From positions 4,775,001 through 4,839,000 of the forward strand of contig NZ_CP071139.1 in NCBI RefSeq assembly GCF_017639205.1: a DNA stretch of 64,000 nucleotides. The letters run 5' to 3'. The notes beneath the pieces were generated by a model, which had not been told where the DNA came from, did no database searches, and saw only the letters and a list, made by a program, of their open reading frames with translations. Shown here piece by piece: positions 27,366 through 35,979 of the stretch. Position 1 is the stretch's first letter. Every line of letters begins with the position of its first letter. The translations under genes and the position numbers were made by a program. The stretch is from Streptomyces nojiriensis. Its GTDB lineage: Bacteria > Actinomycetota > Actinomycetes > Streptomycetales > Streptomycetaceae.

Positions 27366-27421
27366 CGGATACGCGGACGGGCCCGGCGGAATCAATTCCG
27401 CCGGGCCCGTTCCCGTATCCG
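27366..27421 (+). terminator. Bidirectional double-stem terminator
   Basis: Inner perfect 16-bp stem ACGGGCCCGGCGGAAT (27377-27392) / 27395-27410, and an outer 8-bp stem CGGATACG (27366-27373) / CGTATCCG (27414-27421). It lies between the kinase stop and the convergent PNPOx-like gene and probably serves both. Confidence 0.85.
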
Positions 27422-27433
27422 CGTGAGCGCGGG

Positions 27434-27850
27434 TCAGAGCGCGTGCTGGTACTGCCGGTCCGGATTCCGGGCGAGTGAGTGCACGGTGACGAACTGGGGT
27501 TCGATACGCATGTAGACGGGGTCGAAGACCTGGCCGTCGATGAAATGCGGAACCGGGCCAAAGAGCTCCAGCTCGGCGTTGGCGGGCTCCACGACCTGCG
27601 CCGTTCCGGTGAACTGGACCGACCAGAGCTCGGGGTCCGGCGAATGGGAATTGTCGGCTCCGTAGGCCACCACACTGCCGTTGCAGGCCTGGTGGTAGCC
27701 GAAACCGGAATGCATTCTCAGGAGCACCCCGCCGTCCACCACGATGTGCCGGGCGAGCGCGAGGAAGGGCAGCGCGCGCATGCTGGTGGCCACGCGGCCG
27801 TACGGCACCCGGCGCAGCAGTTCGACGGCGTGGAGTTCCTCGGGGGACAT
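27434..27850 (-). CDS. Pyridoxamine 5'-phosphate oxidase-like protein
   Basis: 138 residues, a small split-barrel flavin-binding fold: VPYGRVATSMRALPFLALARHIVVDGGVLLRMH, then VVAYGADN, LWSVQFTGTAQVV and a conserved C-terminal RIEPQFVTVHSL. Such proteins bind FMN, heme or F420 and act as small oxidoreductases. The ligand cannot be read here. ATG 27850 is preferred over GTG 27859 because GAGAG is then at normal spacing. It is downstream of the orphan response regulator on the same strand, 149 bp away, as in some DosR-like stress loci. Confidence 0.75.
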   Translation of the reverse strand: MSPEELHAVELLRRVPYGRVATSMRALPFLALARHIVVDGGVLLRMHSGFGYHQACNGSVVAYGADNSHSPDPELWSVQFTGTAQVVEPANAELELFGPVPHFIDGQVFDPVYMRIEPQFVTVHSLARNPDRQYQHAL

Positions 27851-27999
27851 GGCGTCCACTCTCGGTCACCGGCACCCCGCGGGGGAAGAGCAGCCCGCCC
27901 CGAGGAGGGGGGACGTTGGTCCCGAGTGGAACGCCCGGAGCAGGGGAACCCGTACCGTCACGGAGCGTCACCGCGCGTGGCCGGCGCGAGGGGCGGAGG

Positions 28000-28680
28000 T
28001 CAGCGCCGTTCGGCCTGCAGGCGGGCCACGTAGGCCGCGGCCTGGGAGCGGCGCTCCATGCCCAGCTTGGAGAGCAGGCTGGAGACGTAGTTCTTGATGG
28101 TCTTCTCGGCCAGGTGCAGCCGCTCGCCGATCACGCGGTTGGTCAGGCCCTCGCCGATCAGGTCGAGGATCTTCCGCTCCTGCTCGGTGAGGTGGGCCAG
28201 GCGGTCGTCGCCCCGGCCGCTCCTGCCGCCGTCGCGCAGCCGCTCCAGCACGCGGGCGGTGGCGACCGGGTCCAGCAGCGACCTGCCGGCGGCGACATCG
28301 CGGACGGCGCTCAGCAGCTCATTGCCGCGGATCGCCTTGAGCACGTAGCCGGAGGCGCCGGCCATGATCGCGTCGAAGAGCGCCTCGTCGTCGGCGAAGG
28401 AGGTCAGCATCAGGCATTTGACGTCCTCGTCCTGCGAGCGCACCTCGCGGCAGACCTCCACGCCGCTGCCGTCCGGGAGCCGGACGTCGAGGACGGCGAC
28501 GTCGGGACGGGTGGCGGGAATGCGGACCAGTGCGTCGGCGGCGGTGCCGGCCTCGCCGACGATCTCGATGTCCTCTTCGACCGACAAGAGCTCGTGGACG
28601 CCCCGACGTACCACTTCGTGGTCGTCCAGGAGGAATACCTTGATTTTTCCGTCTTCGCGCACGAAGTCAGTTTCACACAC
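28000..28680 (-). CDS. NarL/DevR-type response regulator (orphan)
   Basis: 226 residues. The receiver domain has acidic residues D19-D20 and the phospho-acceptor D65 in DVAVLDVRLPDGSG; Thr and Lys switch residues lie in LTSFADDEAL and YVLKAIRG. The C-terminal LuxR helix-turn-helix is LTEQERKILDLIGEGLTNRVIGERLHLAEKTIKNYVSSLLSKLG. The sequence class is close to DevR/DosR. No sensor kinase gene adjoins it. GTG 28680 has GAAGGGG upstream; GTG 28662 (VREDGKIKVF) is also plausible. It is transcribed away from the bkdF operon, so the 309-bp gap between them carries both promoters. Confidence 0.88.
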   Translation of the reverse strand: MCETDFVREDGKIKVFLLDDHEVVRRGVHELLSVEEDIEIVGEAGTAADALVRIPATRPDVAVLDVRLPDGSGVEVCREVRSQDEDVKCLMLTSFADDEALFDAIMAGASGYVLKAIRGNELLSAVRDVAAGRSLLDPVATARVLERLRDGGRSGRGDDRLAHLTEQERKILDLIGEGLTNRVIGERLHLAEKTIKNYVSSLLSKLGMERRSQAAAYVARLQAERR

Positions 28681-28989
28681 TCACCCCTTCCCTGCCGGAG
28701 TTACCCGGGATAACGTGCCGTTGTTCCCGGCCCCTGCAAGGCTGTGACCAGTGGTTGTTCCCGTTGCTGCGTTTTTACTAGGAAATCCAAGCAAAAACGC
28801 AGGTCAAACGGGGTTTCGCAGTTATGCGGCGCACTGGGTAACGTGCATTGCGCAGGGCACTCGCCGGGACACCTGTCACGCCTGAATCCCCGTACGCGAA
28901 GCGCACCCACCCCGTGCGCTCGTTACGGATACAGGTGAGCCGCACTGGACCCCGGAGAACCCGGGTGCCGGACCGACGGAGGAGCACAC
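28681..28989. promoter_or_regulatory. Divergent promoter region of response regulator and bkdF, with AT-rich inverted repeat
   Basis: This is the longest gene-free stretch (309 bp). It contains a perfect 10-bp inverted repeat CTGCGTTTTT (28767-28776) / AAAAACGCAG (28793-28802) around a 16-nt A/T-rich spacer, strikingly AT-rich for this genome. Such a bend-prone site suits an Lrp/AsnC-type protein such as the BkdR encoded at 9182-9745. I see no confident -35/-10 pair for bkdF. GGAGGAG at 28978-28984 is its ribosome-binding site. Confidence 0.5.
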
Positions 28990-30192
28990 GTGACCGTGGA
29001 GAGCACTGCCGCGCGCAAGCCGCGACGCAGCAGCGGCACCAAGCGGGCGGCAGGCGCGGCGAACGCCGCCGCCAAGCCCGCCGCTGCCACCGCGCAGACG
29101 CAGGACGCCGTACCTCAGCTCGTACAGCTGCTGACGCCCGAAGGGGACCGGGTAGAGAACGCGGACAACGCGGAATTCGCCCCCTTCGTCGCAGACATCA
29201 CCACCGAGGACCTGCGCGGGCTGTACCGCGACATGGTCATGACCCGCCGCTTCGACGGTGAGGCGACCGCCCTGCAGCGTCAGGGCGAGCTGGGCCTGTG
29301 GGCCTCGCTCCTGGGCCAGGAGGCCGCCCAGATCGGCTCCGGCCGGGCGCTGAACGACGAGGACTACGTCTTCCCGACCTACCGCGAGCACGGCGTGGCC
29401 TGGTGCCGCGGGGTCGACCCGACCAACCTGCTCGGCATGTTCCGCGGCGTGAACCACGGCGGCTGGGACCCGAACACCAACAACTTCCACCTCTACACGA
29501 TCGTCATCGGCTCGCAGACGCTCCACGCGACCGGTTACGCGATGGGTGTGGCCAAGGACGGCGCGGACTCCGCGGTCATCGCCTACTTCGGCGACGGCGC
29601 GTCCAGCCAGGGCGACGTCGCCGAGGCGTTCACCTTCTCCGCCGTCTACAACTCCCCCGTGGTGTTCTTCTGCCAGAACAACCAGTGGGCGATCTCCGAG
29701 CCGACCGAGCGCCAGATGCGCGTGCCGCTCTACCAGCGCGCTCAGGGCTTCGGCTTCCCGGGCGTGCGCGTCGACGGCAACGACGTGCTGGCCTGCCTGG
29801 CCGTGACCCGCTGGGCCCTGGACCGGGCCCGCCGCGGCGAGGGCCCGACCCTGGTCGAGGCGTTCACGTACCGCATGGGCGCGCACACCACCTCCGACGA
29901 CCCGACGAAGTACCGGCGGGACGAGGAGACGGCGGCCTGGGAGGCCAAGGACCCGATCCTGCGCCTGAAGGCCCACCTGCTGGCCACCGGGGGCGCCGAC
30001 GAGGCGTTCTTCACGGAGCTGGAGGCGGAGAGCGAGGCGATGGGCAAGCGCGTGCGCGAGGCCGTGCGCGCCATGCCCGACCCGGACACCATGGCGATCT
30101 TCGAGAACGTCTACGCGGACGGGCACGCGCTCGTCGACGAGGAGCGCGCCCAGTTCGCCGCCTACCTCGCGTCCTTCGAGGAGGGTCACTGA
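28990..30192 (+). CDS. bkdF: Branched-chain alpha-keto acid dehydrogenase E1 alpha subunit (cluster 2)
   Basis: 400 residues. It has an Ala/Lys-rich N-terminal tail of ~45 residues absent from the first E1alpha. Thiamine diphosphate motif: FGDGASSQGDVAEAF ... QNNQWAIS. Other E1alpha marks are MTRRFDGEATALQRQGELGLW, GQEAAQIGSGRAL and AFTYRMGAHTTSDDPTKYR (phosphorylation-loop region). It decarboxylates branched-chain 2-keto acids with the next gene product. Length matches S. avermitilis BkdF as I recall it, while the first cluster matches BkdA. GTG 28990 has GGAGGAG 5 nt upstream. The stop overlaps the E1beta ATG. Confidence 0.9.
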   Translation: MTVESTAARKPRRSSGTKRAAGAANAAAKPAAATAQTQDAVPQLVQLLTPEGDRVENADNAEFAPFVADITTEDLRGLYRDMVMTRRFDGEATALQRQGELGLWASLLGQEAAQIGSGRALNDEDYVFPTYREHGVAWCRGVDPTNLLGMFRGVNHGGWDPNTNNFHLYTIVIGSQTLHATGYAMGVAKDGADSAVIAYFGDGASSQGDVAEAFTFSAVYNSPVVFFCQNNQWAISEPTERQMRVPLYQRAQGFGFPGVRVDGNDVLACLAVTRWALDRARRGEGPTLVEAFTYRMGAHTTSDDPTKYRRDEETAAWEAKDPILRLKAHLLATGGADEAFFTELEAESEAMGKRVREAVRAMPDPDTMAIFENVYADGHALVDEERAQFAAYLASFEEGH

Positions 30193-31172
30193 TGGCTGTC
30201 GAGAAGATGTCGATCGCTAAGGCGCTCAACGAGTCGCTGCGCAAGGCCCTGGAGCAGGACCCCAAGGTCCTGATCATGGGTGAGGACGTCGGCAAGCTGG
30301 GCGGTGTCTTCCGGATCACCGACGGCCTGCAGAAGGACTTCGGCGAGGAGCGGGTCATCGACACCCCGCTCGCCGAGTCGGGCATCGTCGGCACCGCCAT
30401 CGGCCTGGCCCTGCGCGGGTACCGGCCGGTCGTGGAGATCCAGTTCGACGGGTTCGTCTTCCCCGCGTACGACCAGATCGTCACGCAGCTCGCGAAGATG
30501 CACGCGCGCGCCCTGGGCAAGGTCAAGATGCCCGTCGTCGTGCGCATCCCGTACGCGGGCGGCATCGGCGCGGTCGAGCACCACAGCGAGTCCCCCGAGG
30601 CGCTCTTCGCGCACGTGCCCGGCCTCAAGGTGGTCTCCCCCTCGAACGCGAGCGACGCCTACTGGATGCTCCAGCAGGCGATCCTCAGCGACGACCCGGT
30701 GATCTTCTTCGAGCCGAAGCGCCGCTACTGGGACAAGGGCGAGGTCGACTTCGACGCCATCCCCGGTGAGCTGCACAAGGCGCGCGTGAGCCGCGAGGGC
30801 TCGGACGTCACCCTGGCCGCCTACGGCCCGATGGTGAAGGTCTGCCTGGAGGCCGCGGCCGCGGCCGCCGAGGAGGGCAAGTCGGTGGAGGTCCTCGACC
30901 TGCGCTCGATGTCCCCGGTCGACTTCGACGGGATCCAGGCCTCGGTCGAGAAGACCCGCCGGCTCGTGGTCGTCCACGAGGCGCCGGTGTTCCTCGGCGT
31001 CGGCGCGGAGGTCGCCGCCCGCATCACGGAGCGGTGCTTCTACCACCTGGAGGCGCCGGTCCTGCGCGTGGGCGGTTTCCACGCCCCGTACCCGCCGGCC
31101 CGCCTGGAGGACGAGTACCTGCCCGGCCTGGACCGGGTGCTCGACGCCGTCGACCGCTCGCTGGCGTACTAG
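30192..31172 (+). CDS. bkdG: Branched-chain alpha-keto acid dehydrogenase E1 beta subunit (cluster 2)
   Basis: 326 residues. MSIAKALNESLRKALEQDPKVLIMGEDVG opens the domain, followed by GGVFRITDGLQKDFGEERV, DTPLAESGIVGTAIGLAL, PYAGGIGAVEHHSESPEALF and the C-terminal VHEAPVFLGVGAEVAARITE. It is clearly paralogous to the protein at 11057-12076. The E1beta subunit holds the other half of the thiamine site and docks on E2. Start ATG 30192 overlaps the E1alpha stop (TGATG). E2 follows after 12 bp. Confidence 0.9.
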   Translation: MAVEKMSIAKALNESLRKALEQDPKVLIMGEDVGKLGGVFRITDGLQKDFGEERVIDTPLAESGIVGTAIGLALRGYRPVVEIQFDGFVFPAYDQIVTQLAKMHARALGKVKMPVVVRIPYAGGIGAVEHHSESPEALFAHVPGLKVVSPSNASDAYWMLQQAILSDDPVIFFEPKRRYWDKGEVDFDAIPGELHKARVSREGSDVTLAAYGPMVKVCLEAAAAAAEEGKSVEVLDLRSMSPVDFDGIQASVEKTRRLVVVHEAPVFLGVGAEVAARITERCFYHLEAPVLRVGGFHAPYPPARLEDEYLPGLDRVLDAVDRSLAY

Positions 31173-31184
31173 GAGACCCGCGTC

Positions 31185-32612
31185 ATGACCATCCGCGAAT
31201 TCAAGATGCCCGATGTGGGCGAGGGCCTCACCGAGGCCGAGATCCTCAAGTGGTACGTCCAGCCCGGCGACACGGTCACCGACGGTCAGGTCGTCTGCGA
31301 GGTCGAGACGGCCAAGGCCGCCGTGGAACTGCCGATCCCGTTCGACGGTGTCGTGCACGCGCTCCTCTTCGAGGAGGGCACCACGGTCGACGTCGGCCAG
31401 GTCATCATCTCGGTCCAGACCGGCGAGGCGGAGGCTCCGGCCCCCGCCGCGGTGGAAGCGGCCCCGGCCGCTGCCGCCGCCGAGCCGGCCCCGGCCGCCC
31501 GCCAGCCCGTCCTGGTCGGCTACGGGGTCTCCGAGTCCTCCACCAAGCGCCGCCCGCGCAAGGCCGCCCCGGCGCCCGCCGTGGCCGCGCAGAACGGCAC
31601 TGCGGCCCCGGTGGCCGCCCCCGCGGCTCCGGCCGCCCCGGCGCCGCTCCCCGCGGTCCCGGCGCAGCCGGGCGGCGAGCGGCCGCTGGCCAAGCCGCCG
31701 GTGCGCAAGCTCGCCAAGGACCTCGGCATCGACCTGGCCTCGGTGGTCCCCACCGGCGACGGCGGGGTCGTGACCCGGGAGGACGTGCACGCCGCGGCCG
31801 CCGCGGCGATCACCCCGCAGGCCGCCGCGCCCGCGGCGGTTCCGGCGGCCGCCCCGGCCGCTGCGGCCGCGCCCGTCGCGGTGGCCGCGGCCCCCGTGGC
31901 CGACGCCTCGGCGCGGGAGACCCGTATCCCGGTCAAGGGCGTCCGCAAGGTCACCGCGCAGGCCATGGTCGGCTCGGCCTTCACCGCGCCGCACGTCACC
32001 GAGTTCATCACGTTCGACGTGACGCGCACGATGAAGCTGGTCCAGGAGCTCAAGGCCGACCCGGACCTCGCGGGGCTGCGGATCAACCCGCTGCTGCTCA
32101 TCGCCAAGGCCGTGCTGGTGGCCATCCGCCGCAACCCGGACGTCAACGCGTCCTGGGACGAGGCGGCCCAGGAGATCGTGCTCAAGCACTACGTCAACCT
32201 GGGCATCGCGGCGGCCACCCCGCGCGGGCTGATCGTCCCGAACATCAAGGACGCGCACGCCAAGACCCTCGGCGAGCTGTCGGAGTCCCTGTCCTCGCTG
32301 GTCGCCACGGCCCGCGACGGCAAGACCTCCCCGGCGGACATGCAGAACGGCACGATCACCATCACCAACGTCGGCGTCTTCGGCGTCGACACCGGTACGC
32401 CGATCCTGAACCCAGGCGAGTCCGCGATCCTCGCGGTCGGCGCGATCAAGCTCCAGCCGTGGGTCCACAAGGGCAAGGTGAAGCCCCGCCACGTCACCAC
32501 CCTGGCGCTGTCGTTCGACCACCGTCTCATCGACGGCGAGCTCGGCTCCCGCTTCCTGGCCGACATCGCGGCGGTCCTGGAACACCCCCGCCGCCTGATC
32601 ACCTGGTCGTAG
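31185..32612 (+). CDS. bkdH: Dihydrolipoamide acyltransferase E2 (cluster 2)
   Basis: 475 residues. Lipoyl domain ~3-78 with lipoyl-Lys in CEVETAKAAVELP, a long Ala/Pro linker, a subunit-binding domain (KPPVRKLAKDLGIDLASVVPTGDGGVVTREDV), a second Ala-rich linker and the catalytic domain with ALSFDHRLIDGELGSRFLADI (active-site His). It transfers branched acyl groups from lipoamide to CoA. It is ~30 residues longer than the first E2, mainly in the linkers. TAGGAGA precedes ATG 31185. No E3 gene follows; a terminator closes the operon. Confidence 0.92.
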   Translation: MTIREFKMPDVGEGLTEAEILKWYVQPGDTVTDGQVVCEVETAKAAVELPIPFDGVVHALLFEEGTTVDVGQVIISVQTGEAEAPAPAAVEAAPAAAAAEPAPAARQPVLVGYGVSESSTKRRPRKAAPAPAVAAQNGTAAPVAAPAAPAAPAPLPAVPAQPGGERPLAKPPVRKLAKDLGIDLASVVPTGDGGVVTREDVHAAAAAAITPQAAAPAAVPAAAPAAAAAPVAVAAAPVADASARETRIPVKGVRKVTAQAMVGSAFTAPHVTEFITFDVTRTMKLVQELKADPDLAGLRINPLLLIAKAVLVAIRRNPDVNASWDEAAQEIVLKHYVNLGIAAATPRGLIVPNIKDAHAKTLGELSESLSSLVATARDGKTSPADMQNGTITITNVGVFGVDTGTPILNPGESAILAVGAIKLQPWVHKGKVKPRHVTTLALSFDHRLIDGELGSRFLADIAAVLEHPRRLITWS

Positions 32613-32632
32613 CGGCACGCACGACGCCCCAC

Positions 32633-32669
32633 CCGATGGCCGGCCTCCCCCAGGGAGGCCGGCCATCGG
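32633..32669 (+). terminator. Terminator of the bkdFGH operon
   Basis: A perfect 17-bp stem, CCGATGGCCGGCCTCCC against 32653-32669, with loop CCA, 20 nt after the E2 stop. No T-run. Very stable. Confidence 0.85.
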
Positions 32670-32707
32670 CCTTGTCCGACGAGGGAACGTCCCGAAGGAG
32701 CGGCGCG

Positions 32708-33364
32708 ATGCAGGAGCAGGTCCCGGCGGTACCGGTGGCATCGGAGACGACCCTCGTACGCGAGGTCTTCGGCCCGCTCGGCGGCCTCGTCGAGTGCGGC
32801 GCGGCGCTGGAATCGGTGTCGGTGGGCGCGTTCGTCGCGCGGCACCGCGCCGAGCTGGACCGGGTGCTGGACGTGGTGCGGCGGTCGGGCGCCTTCCACG
32901 ACGCGTCGATGGAGATCATGGACGGGCTCGGGTACCTGCGGGAGCACGACGTCCCGCCGGCCGCCCTGCTGATGTGGTCGGGAGGCATCGAGGAGTACAC
33001 CCCGGACCTCGGCGCGCCGGAAACGGTGCGCCGCATGGCCCGGACGGGCGCCGACCTCCAGCTGGCGCACCTCCTCCAGGCGCTGGTGGGGGTCGCGGCC
33101 CTGCGCGGCGGCGGCGACGTGGAGCCCCGGGCCCGGGAGATCGCGGAGGCGATCGGCGCGGTGTGCGCGTGGGGCGGGGCCGGCGGTGGGCGGTCGCTCC
33201 GGGAGGTGTTCCTGATGTGGCGGGTCGCGTTCCTTCCCGGGCTTCTGATGCCCTCGGCGGGCTCGGCGGGCTCGGCGGGCTCGGCGGGCTCGGCGGAGCA
33301 CTTCAAGCGGCGCCTGCGGGAGTACGCGCACGCCCTGGAAGGGATCGTGGCACGGGGGGAGTGA
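32708..33364 (+). CDS. Protein of unknown function, helical
   Basis: 218 residues that I do not assign to a family. It looks all-helical (TLVREVFGPLGGLVECGAALESVSVGAFVARHRAELDRVLDVV). It has no signal peptide, membrane helix or Cys cluster. Near the C-terminus is a low-complexity SAGSAGSAGSAGSA run encoded by five copies of a 9-bp repeat (33253-33297). GAAGGAG lies 7 nt before ATG 32708, so translation is well supported. It stands alone after the bkd terminator, followed by the acetyltransferase gene. Confidence 0.7.
   Translation: MQEQVPAVPVASETTLVREVFGPLGGLVECGAALESVSVGAFVARHRAELDRVLDVVRRSGAFHDASMEIMDGLGYLREHDVPPAALLMWSGGIEEYTPDLGAPETVRRMARTGADLQLAHLLQALVGVAALRGGGDVEPRAREIAEAIGAVCAWGGAGGGRSLREVFLMWRVAFLPGLLMPSAGSAGSAGSAGSAEHFKRRLREYAHALEGIVARGE
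33253..33297 (+). repeat. 9-bp tandem repeat within coding sequence
   Basis: CTCGGCGGG four times and a fifth with one change, in frame, giving Gly-Ser-Ala units near the end of the 32708-33364 protein. Copy number is likely to vary between strains. Confidence 0.85.
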
Positions 33365-33420
33365 CCGGGTCGTGGGGAAACCCCTGGTCAGGGCGGTGGG
33401 CCGCGTGTGATCATCGCCAG

Positions 33421-34359
33421 ATGATCTTTCGCTCCGCCACTGCGGACCCCTTGGACCTGGACCGTGCCGTCGCCCACCCGGCCGACGGGCCCGTGCCCGC
33501 CCTGACCGCCGAGCGGATCCGTGAGGAGCTCGCGGAGAACCAGATCCGACCCGAGTGGATCTGGTTCGCCGAGGACGAGGACGGCGAGATCCTGGCCCGT
33601 GCGCTGTGGTGGGGGCGCGCCGACAGCGAGCGGCCCATCGCGCTCGACTGCCTCCAGGTGCGCGACGACGTGGCCGACCCGGCCGCGGTCGCCGCCGGGC
33701 TGCTGGAGGCCGGCCACGCCGCCTTCGGCAAGCGGCCGGGCTACAACATCTCCCTGCCCCGCGACTGGCGGGCCGACCCGGAGCTGGCCGCCGCGGTCGG
33801 CTGGCGCCAGGAGGCCGCGGCCGAGGCGGGCCTGACGCGCGAGATCGAGCGCCTGCGCTACGAGTGGACCCCGGCCGCCGGGACGGCCGGGCCCACCGGC
33901 CGGCTCGTCTTCCGCGAGGGCACGGACGAGGAGATGCTGGACGCCTTCGTCCGGCTCTCCCGGGACAGCCTCGACCTGGCCACGCAGCACGAACTGGAGC
34001 TGATGGACGCAGAGCAGCTGGCCCGCGAGGACTTCGACTTCTACCTCGACTGCCCCGGCGAGCGCTCCTGGTGGCGCCTGGCCCACCTCCCGGACGGCCG
34101 CCTCGCGGGCCTGGCCGTCCCGTCGGCGACCCCGTACCACCGCAACGTCGGCTACCTGGGCGTCGTACCGGAGCAGCGCGGCCAGGGCCTGATCGACGAG
34201 ATCCTGGGCGAGATCACCCGCTTCCACGCGGCCGAGGGCGCGCAGCGCATCACCGCGACCACGGACACCGTCAACATCCCGATGGCCGCCGCCTTCGACC
34301 GGGCCGGCTACGAGGTCACCGAGATCCGGCTGGTACTGGAGGAACCGTCCGGGGTCTGA
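33421..34359 (+). CDS. GNAT family N-acetyltransferase
   Basis: 312 residues. The C-terminal GNAT fold is clear: WWRLAHLPDGRLAGLAVPSATPY is the beta4-beta5 region, and YLGVVPEQRGQGLIDEILGEI contains the acetyl-CoA pyrophosphate loop (QRGQGL). The fold closes with ITATTDTVNIPMAAAFDRAGYEVTEIRLVLE. The N-terminal half (residues ~1-150) looks like a second, degenerate GNAT repeat, as in tandem-GNAT mycothiol synthase relatives, but mycothiol synthase itself is not indicated. The substrate is unknown. ATG 33421 lies 56 bp after the previous gene. Confidence 0.82.
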   Translation: MIFRSATADPLDLDRAVAHPADGPVPALTAERIREELAENQIRPEWIWFAEDEDGEILARALWWGRADSERPIALDCLQVRDDVADPAAVAAGLLEAGHAAFGKRPGYNISLPRDWRADPELAAAVGWRQEAAAEAGLTREIERLRYEWTPAAGTAGPTGRLVFREGTDEEMLDAFVRLSRDSLDLATQHELELMDAEQLAREDFDFYLDCPGERSWWRLAHLPDGRLAGLAVPSATPYHRNVGYLGVVPEQRGQGLIDEILGEITRFHAAEGAQRITATTDTVNIPMAAAFDRAGYEVTEIRLVLEEPSGV

Positions 34360-34417
34360 GGGACGTTCATCCGGCATGGAGGCCGGAAGCGGCGGACCCC
34401 GGAGGACGAGGAAGCGA

Positions 34418-35152
34418 ATGAGTAGCGCACCCGGCCGGCCGGGCTACCGCGCCGAGCCGTCCGGCGACCCCGGCCGGAGCCGGGTCTTCCCGGTCCCGGT
34501 GCCGGCGGAGCTGCGGGCGCTCGGCAACGACGTCCGGGCGGCCGACTGGCCGGTGCGGCTCGCCTTCCGCAGCTCCCGGACCGCGCTGCTCGACACGCTC
34601 TGCCGCTGGCAGACCCTGCGCGCGCTGGCGTACGTGCACCTGCTGGCCGCCCGCACGGGGGACGAGCGGCTGCCGGTCGACCTGAGGGTGGTTCCCGGCC
34701 CGGAGGCGGCCGGCGATCCGGGCCTGCCCGAGCTGCTGGCGAGGCTGGAGAAGGCCGCCGCCGGCCTCCCGGCGGACCTGCTGGACACGGTCGTCTGCGA
34801 CAGCGGCGGGCTGCTCGCCGACCAGCGGTTCGCGGCATCGGTGCTGGCCGCCGGGCTCACCGCCGATTCCCGGCCGGCGGACGCGGACGAGGCGGTCTCC
34901 CGCGCCGTGGTGCTCACCGGCTACTGGTACGAGGTCCCCGGGCTGCGCGGCGCGCTGGCCCTGGCGTGGAGCGCGAACCTGTTCGTCCGCTCCTGGCTGG
35001 GGTGGTCCCAGAAGTTCGTGTACGGCGACCCGGCGGGAGGCATCGGCATCACCTCCGACCCCCGCCCGCCCCGCCCGTCGGCGTCCGCCCTCCCGGGATG
35101 GGCGGCGCCCCTGCTGGACCGCATCGGGCGGGGGGACGGCGCCGGGAGGTAA
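34418..35152 (+). CDS. Protein of unknown function
   Basis: 244 residues, not recognised. After a basic, disordered N-terminus comes RVFPVPVPAELRALGNDVRAADWPVRLAFRSSRTALLDTLCRWQTLRALAYVHLLAART, then a short strand-helix region with Cys in VVCDSGGLL, and a C-terminal helical part with Trp-rich SANLFVRSWLGWSQKFVYG. There is no signal peptide or clear membrane helix. ATG 34418 has GAGGAAG at good spacing; the in-frame ATG 34376 is less likely. The next gene follows after 26 bp, so the two are probably co-transcribed. Confidence 0.6.
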   Translation: MSSAPGRPGYRAEPSGDPGRSRVFPVPVPAELRALGNDVRAADWPVRLAFRSSRTALLDTLCRWQTLRALAYVHLLAARTGDERLPVDLRVVPGPEAAGDPGLPELLARLEKAAAGLPADLLDTVVCDSGGLLADQRFAASVLAAGLTADSRPADADEAVSRAVVLTGYWYEVPGLRGALALAWSANLFVRSWLGWSQKFVYGDPAGGIGITSDPRPPRPSASALPGWAAPLLDRIGRGDGAGR

Positions 35153-35178
35153 TCTCCCGCCCGGGGAAGGGGGCGCGG

Positions 35179-35943
35179 GTGTCCATCGCCGAATTGCAGG
35201 TGTACTCCGTCGAGGAGGCCGATGTCACGGGCGGCGTGTGCGTGGTCCGGTGCGTCGGCGGGGTGGCACGGGCCGGACAGGTCTACGCCGTCGGGGAATC
35301 CAGGATCGGGCTGCGCCGCATCGAACGCCACGGCCGGGCCGTCGGCTCCTTCGACGCCGGGCACATCGCGAGGGTCCACCTGGCCGGCGCCATGGTCGCG
35401 CTGCTCACCCGGGGGCAGGTGCTGACCTCGGTGCCGCCCGACGGGCACGCGCTGGAGGAGCTGGAGGCCTGGCTGGCCACCGAGCCGCCGCTGCGGGACG
35501 AACCGCACCCGCGGACCCTGCGCGTCCTGGCCGGGGTGCGGATGCGGGACGAGCGGCTGCCGGACGGGATCCGGCTGCGCTGGGGCCGGATCGCGCTGGC
35601 CGCCACCCACCGCTGCGCGCGGGCCGAGGGCGGGCCCGGTCTGCTCCGGGCGCCCGAACTGGCCGGCGTACAGGTCTACCTGATCCAGCAGTTCGGTCCG
35701 GAACGCGGTGGTGACCCGGCCGCCCTGTGCCGGGAGCTGCTGGCGCTGATGGACCTGGCCCCGGAGCAGGCCGCGGCCCAGGGCCGGGTCTGGCGGGACC
35801 TCCCGTACCACCGGATCCGGCACCTGCGCCGGATCAAGAGCCTGATCCCGTGGCTGGTGCTCGTGCGGCCCCACCTCGCGGACGCCGACCCGTCGGCGCG
35901 GGCGGTCGACGCCTGGGCGGCGGTCCGGCCCGACCTGCCCTAG
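35179..35943 (+). CDS. Protein of unknown function with N-terminal beta domain
   Basis: 254 residues, not recognised. The first ~85 residues (ELQVYSVEEADVTGGVCVVRCVGGVARAGQVYAVG...) read as a small beta barrel of the kind found in translation-factor domain 2, with Gly/Val alternation. The rest is mixed helix, ending WRDLPYHRIRHLRRIKSLIPWLVLVRPHL. GTG 35179 is preceded by GGGGAAGGGGG. It is second in a probable two-gene unit with 34418-35152. Its last ~40 bp approach the convergent PPOX gene. Confidence 0.6.
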   Translation: MSIAELQVYSVEEADVTGGVCVVRCVGGVARAGQVYAVGESRIGLRRIERHGRAVGSFDAGHIARVHLAGAMVALLTRGQVLTSVPPDGHALEELEAWLATEPPLRDEPHPRTLRVLAGVRMRDERLPDGIRLRWGRIALAATHRCARAEGGPGLLRAPELAGVQVYLIQQFGPERGGDPAALCRELLALMDLAPEQAAAQGRVWRDLPYHRIRHLRRIKSLIPWLVLVRPHLADADPSARAVDAWAAVRPDLP

Positions 35944-35979
35944 GGGGGTGTGTCCTGGCCGGACCGCACGCCGTCGGTC

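Noticed and set aside
28990-32612. Pyruvate dehydrogenase E1alpha/E1beta/E2 instead of branched-chain enzyme
   Set aside because: Gram-positive PDH genes are similar, but an E1alpha-E1beta-E2 order without E3, a second paralogous cluster nearby and an adjacent Lrp regulator for the first fit bkd. Streptomyces also normally uses a fused AceE-type PDH E1.
30186-32741. Open frame antisense to bkdG and bkdH
   Set aside because: Shadow of the E1beta and E2 genes, with no conserved segment of its own.
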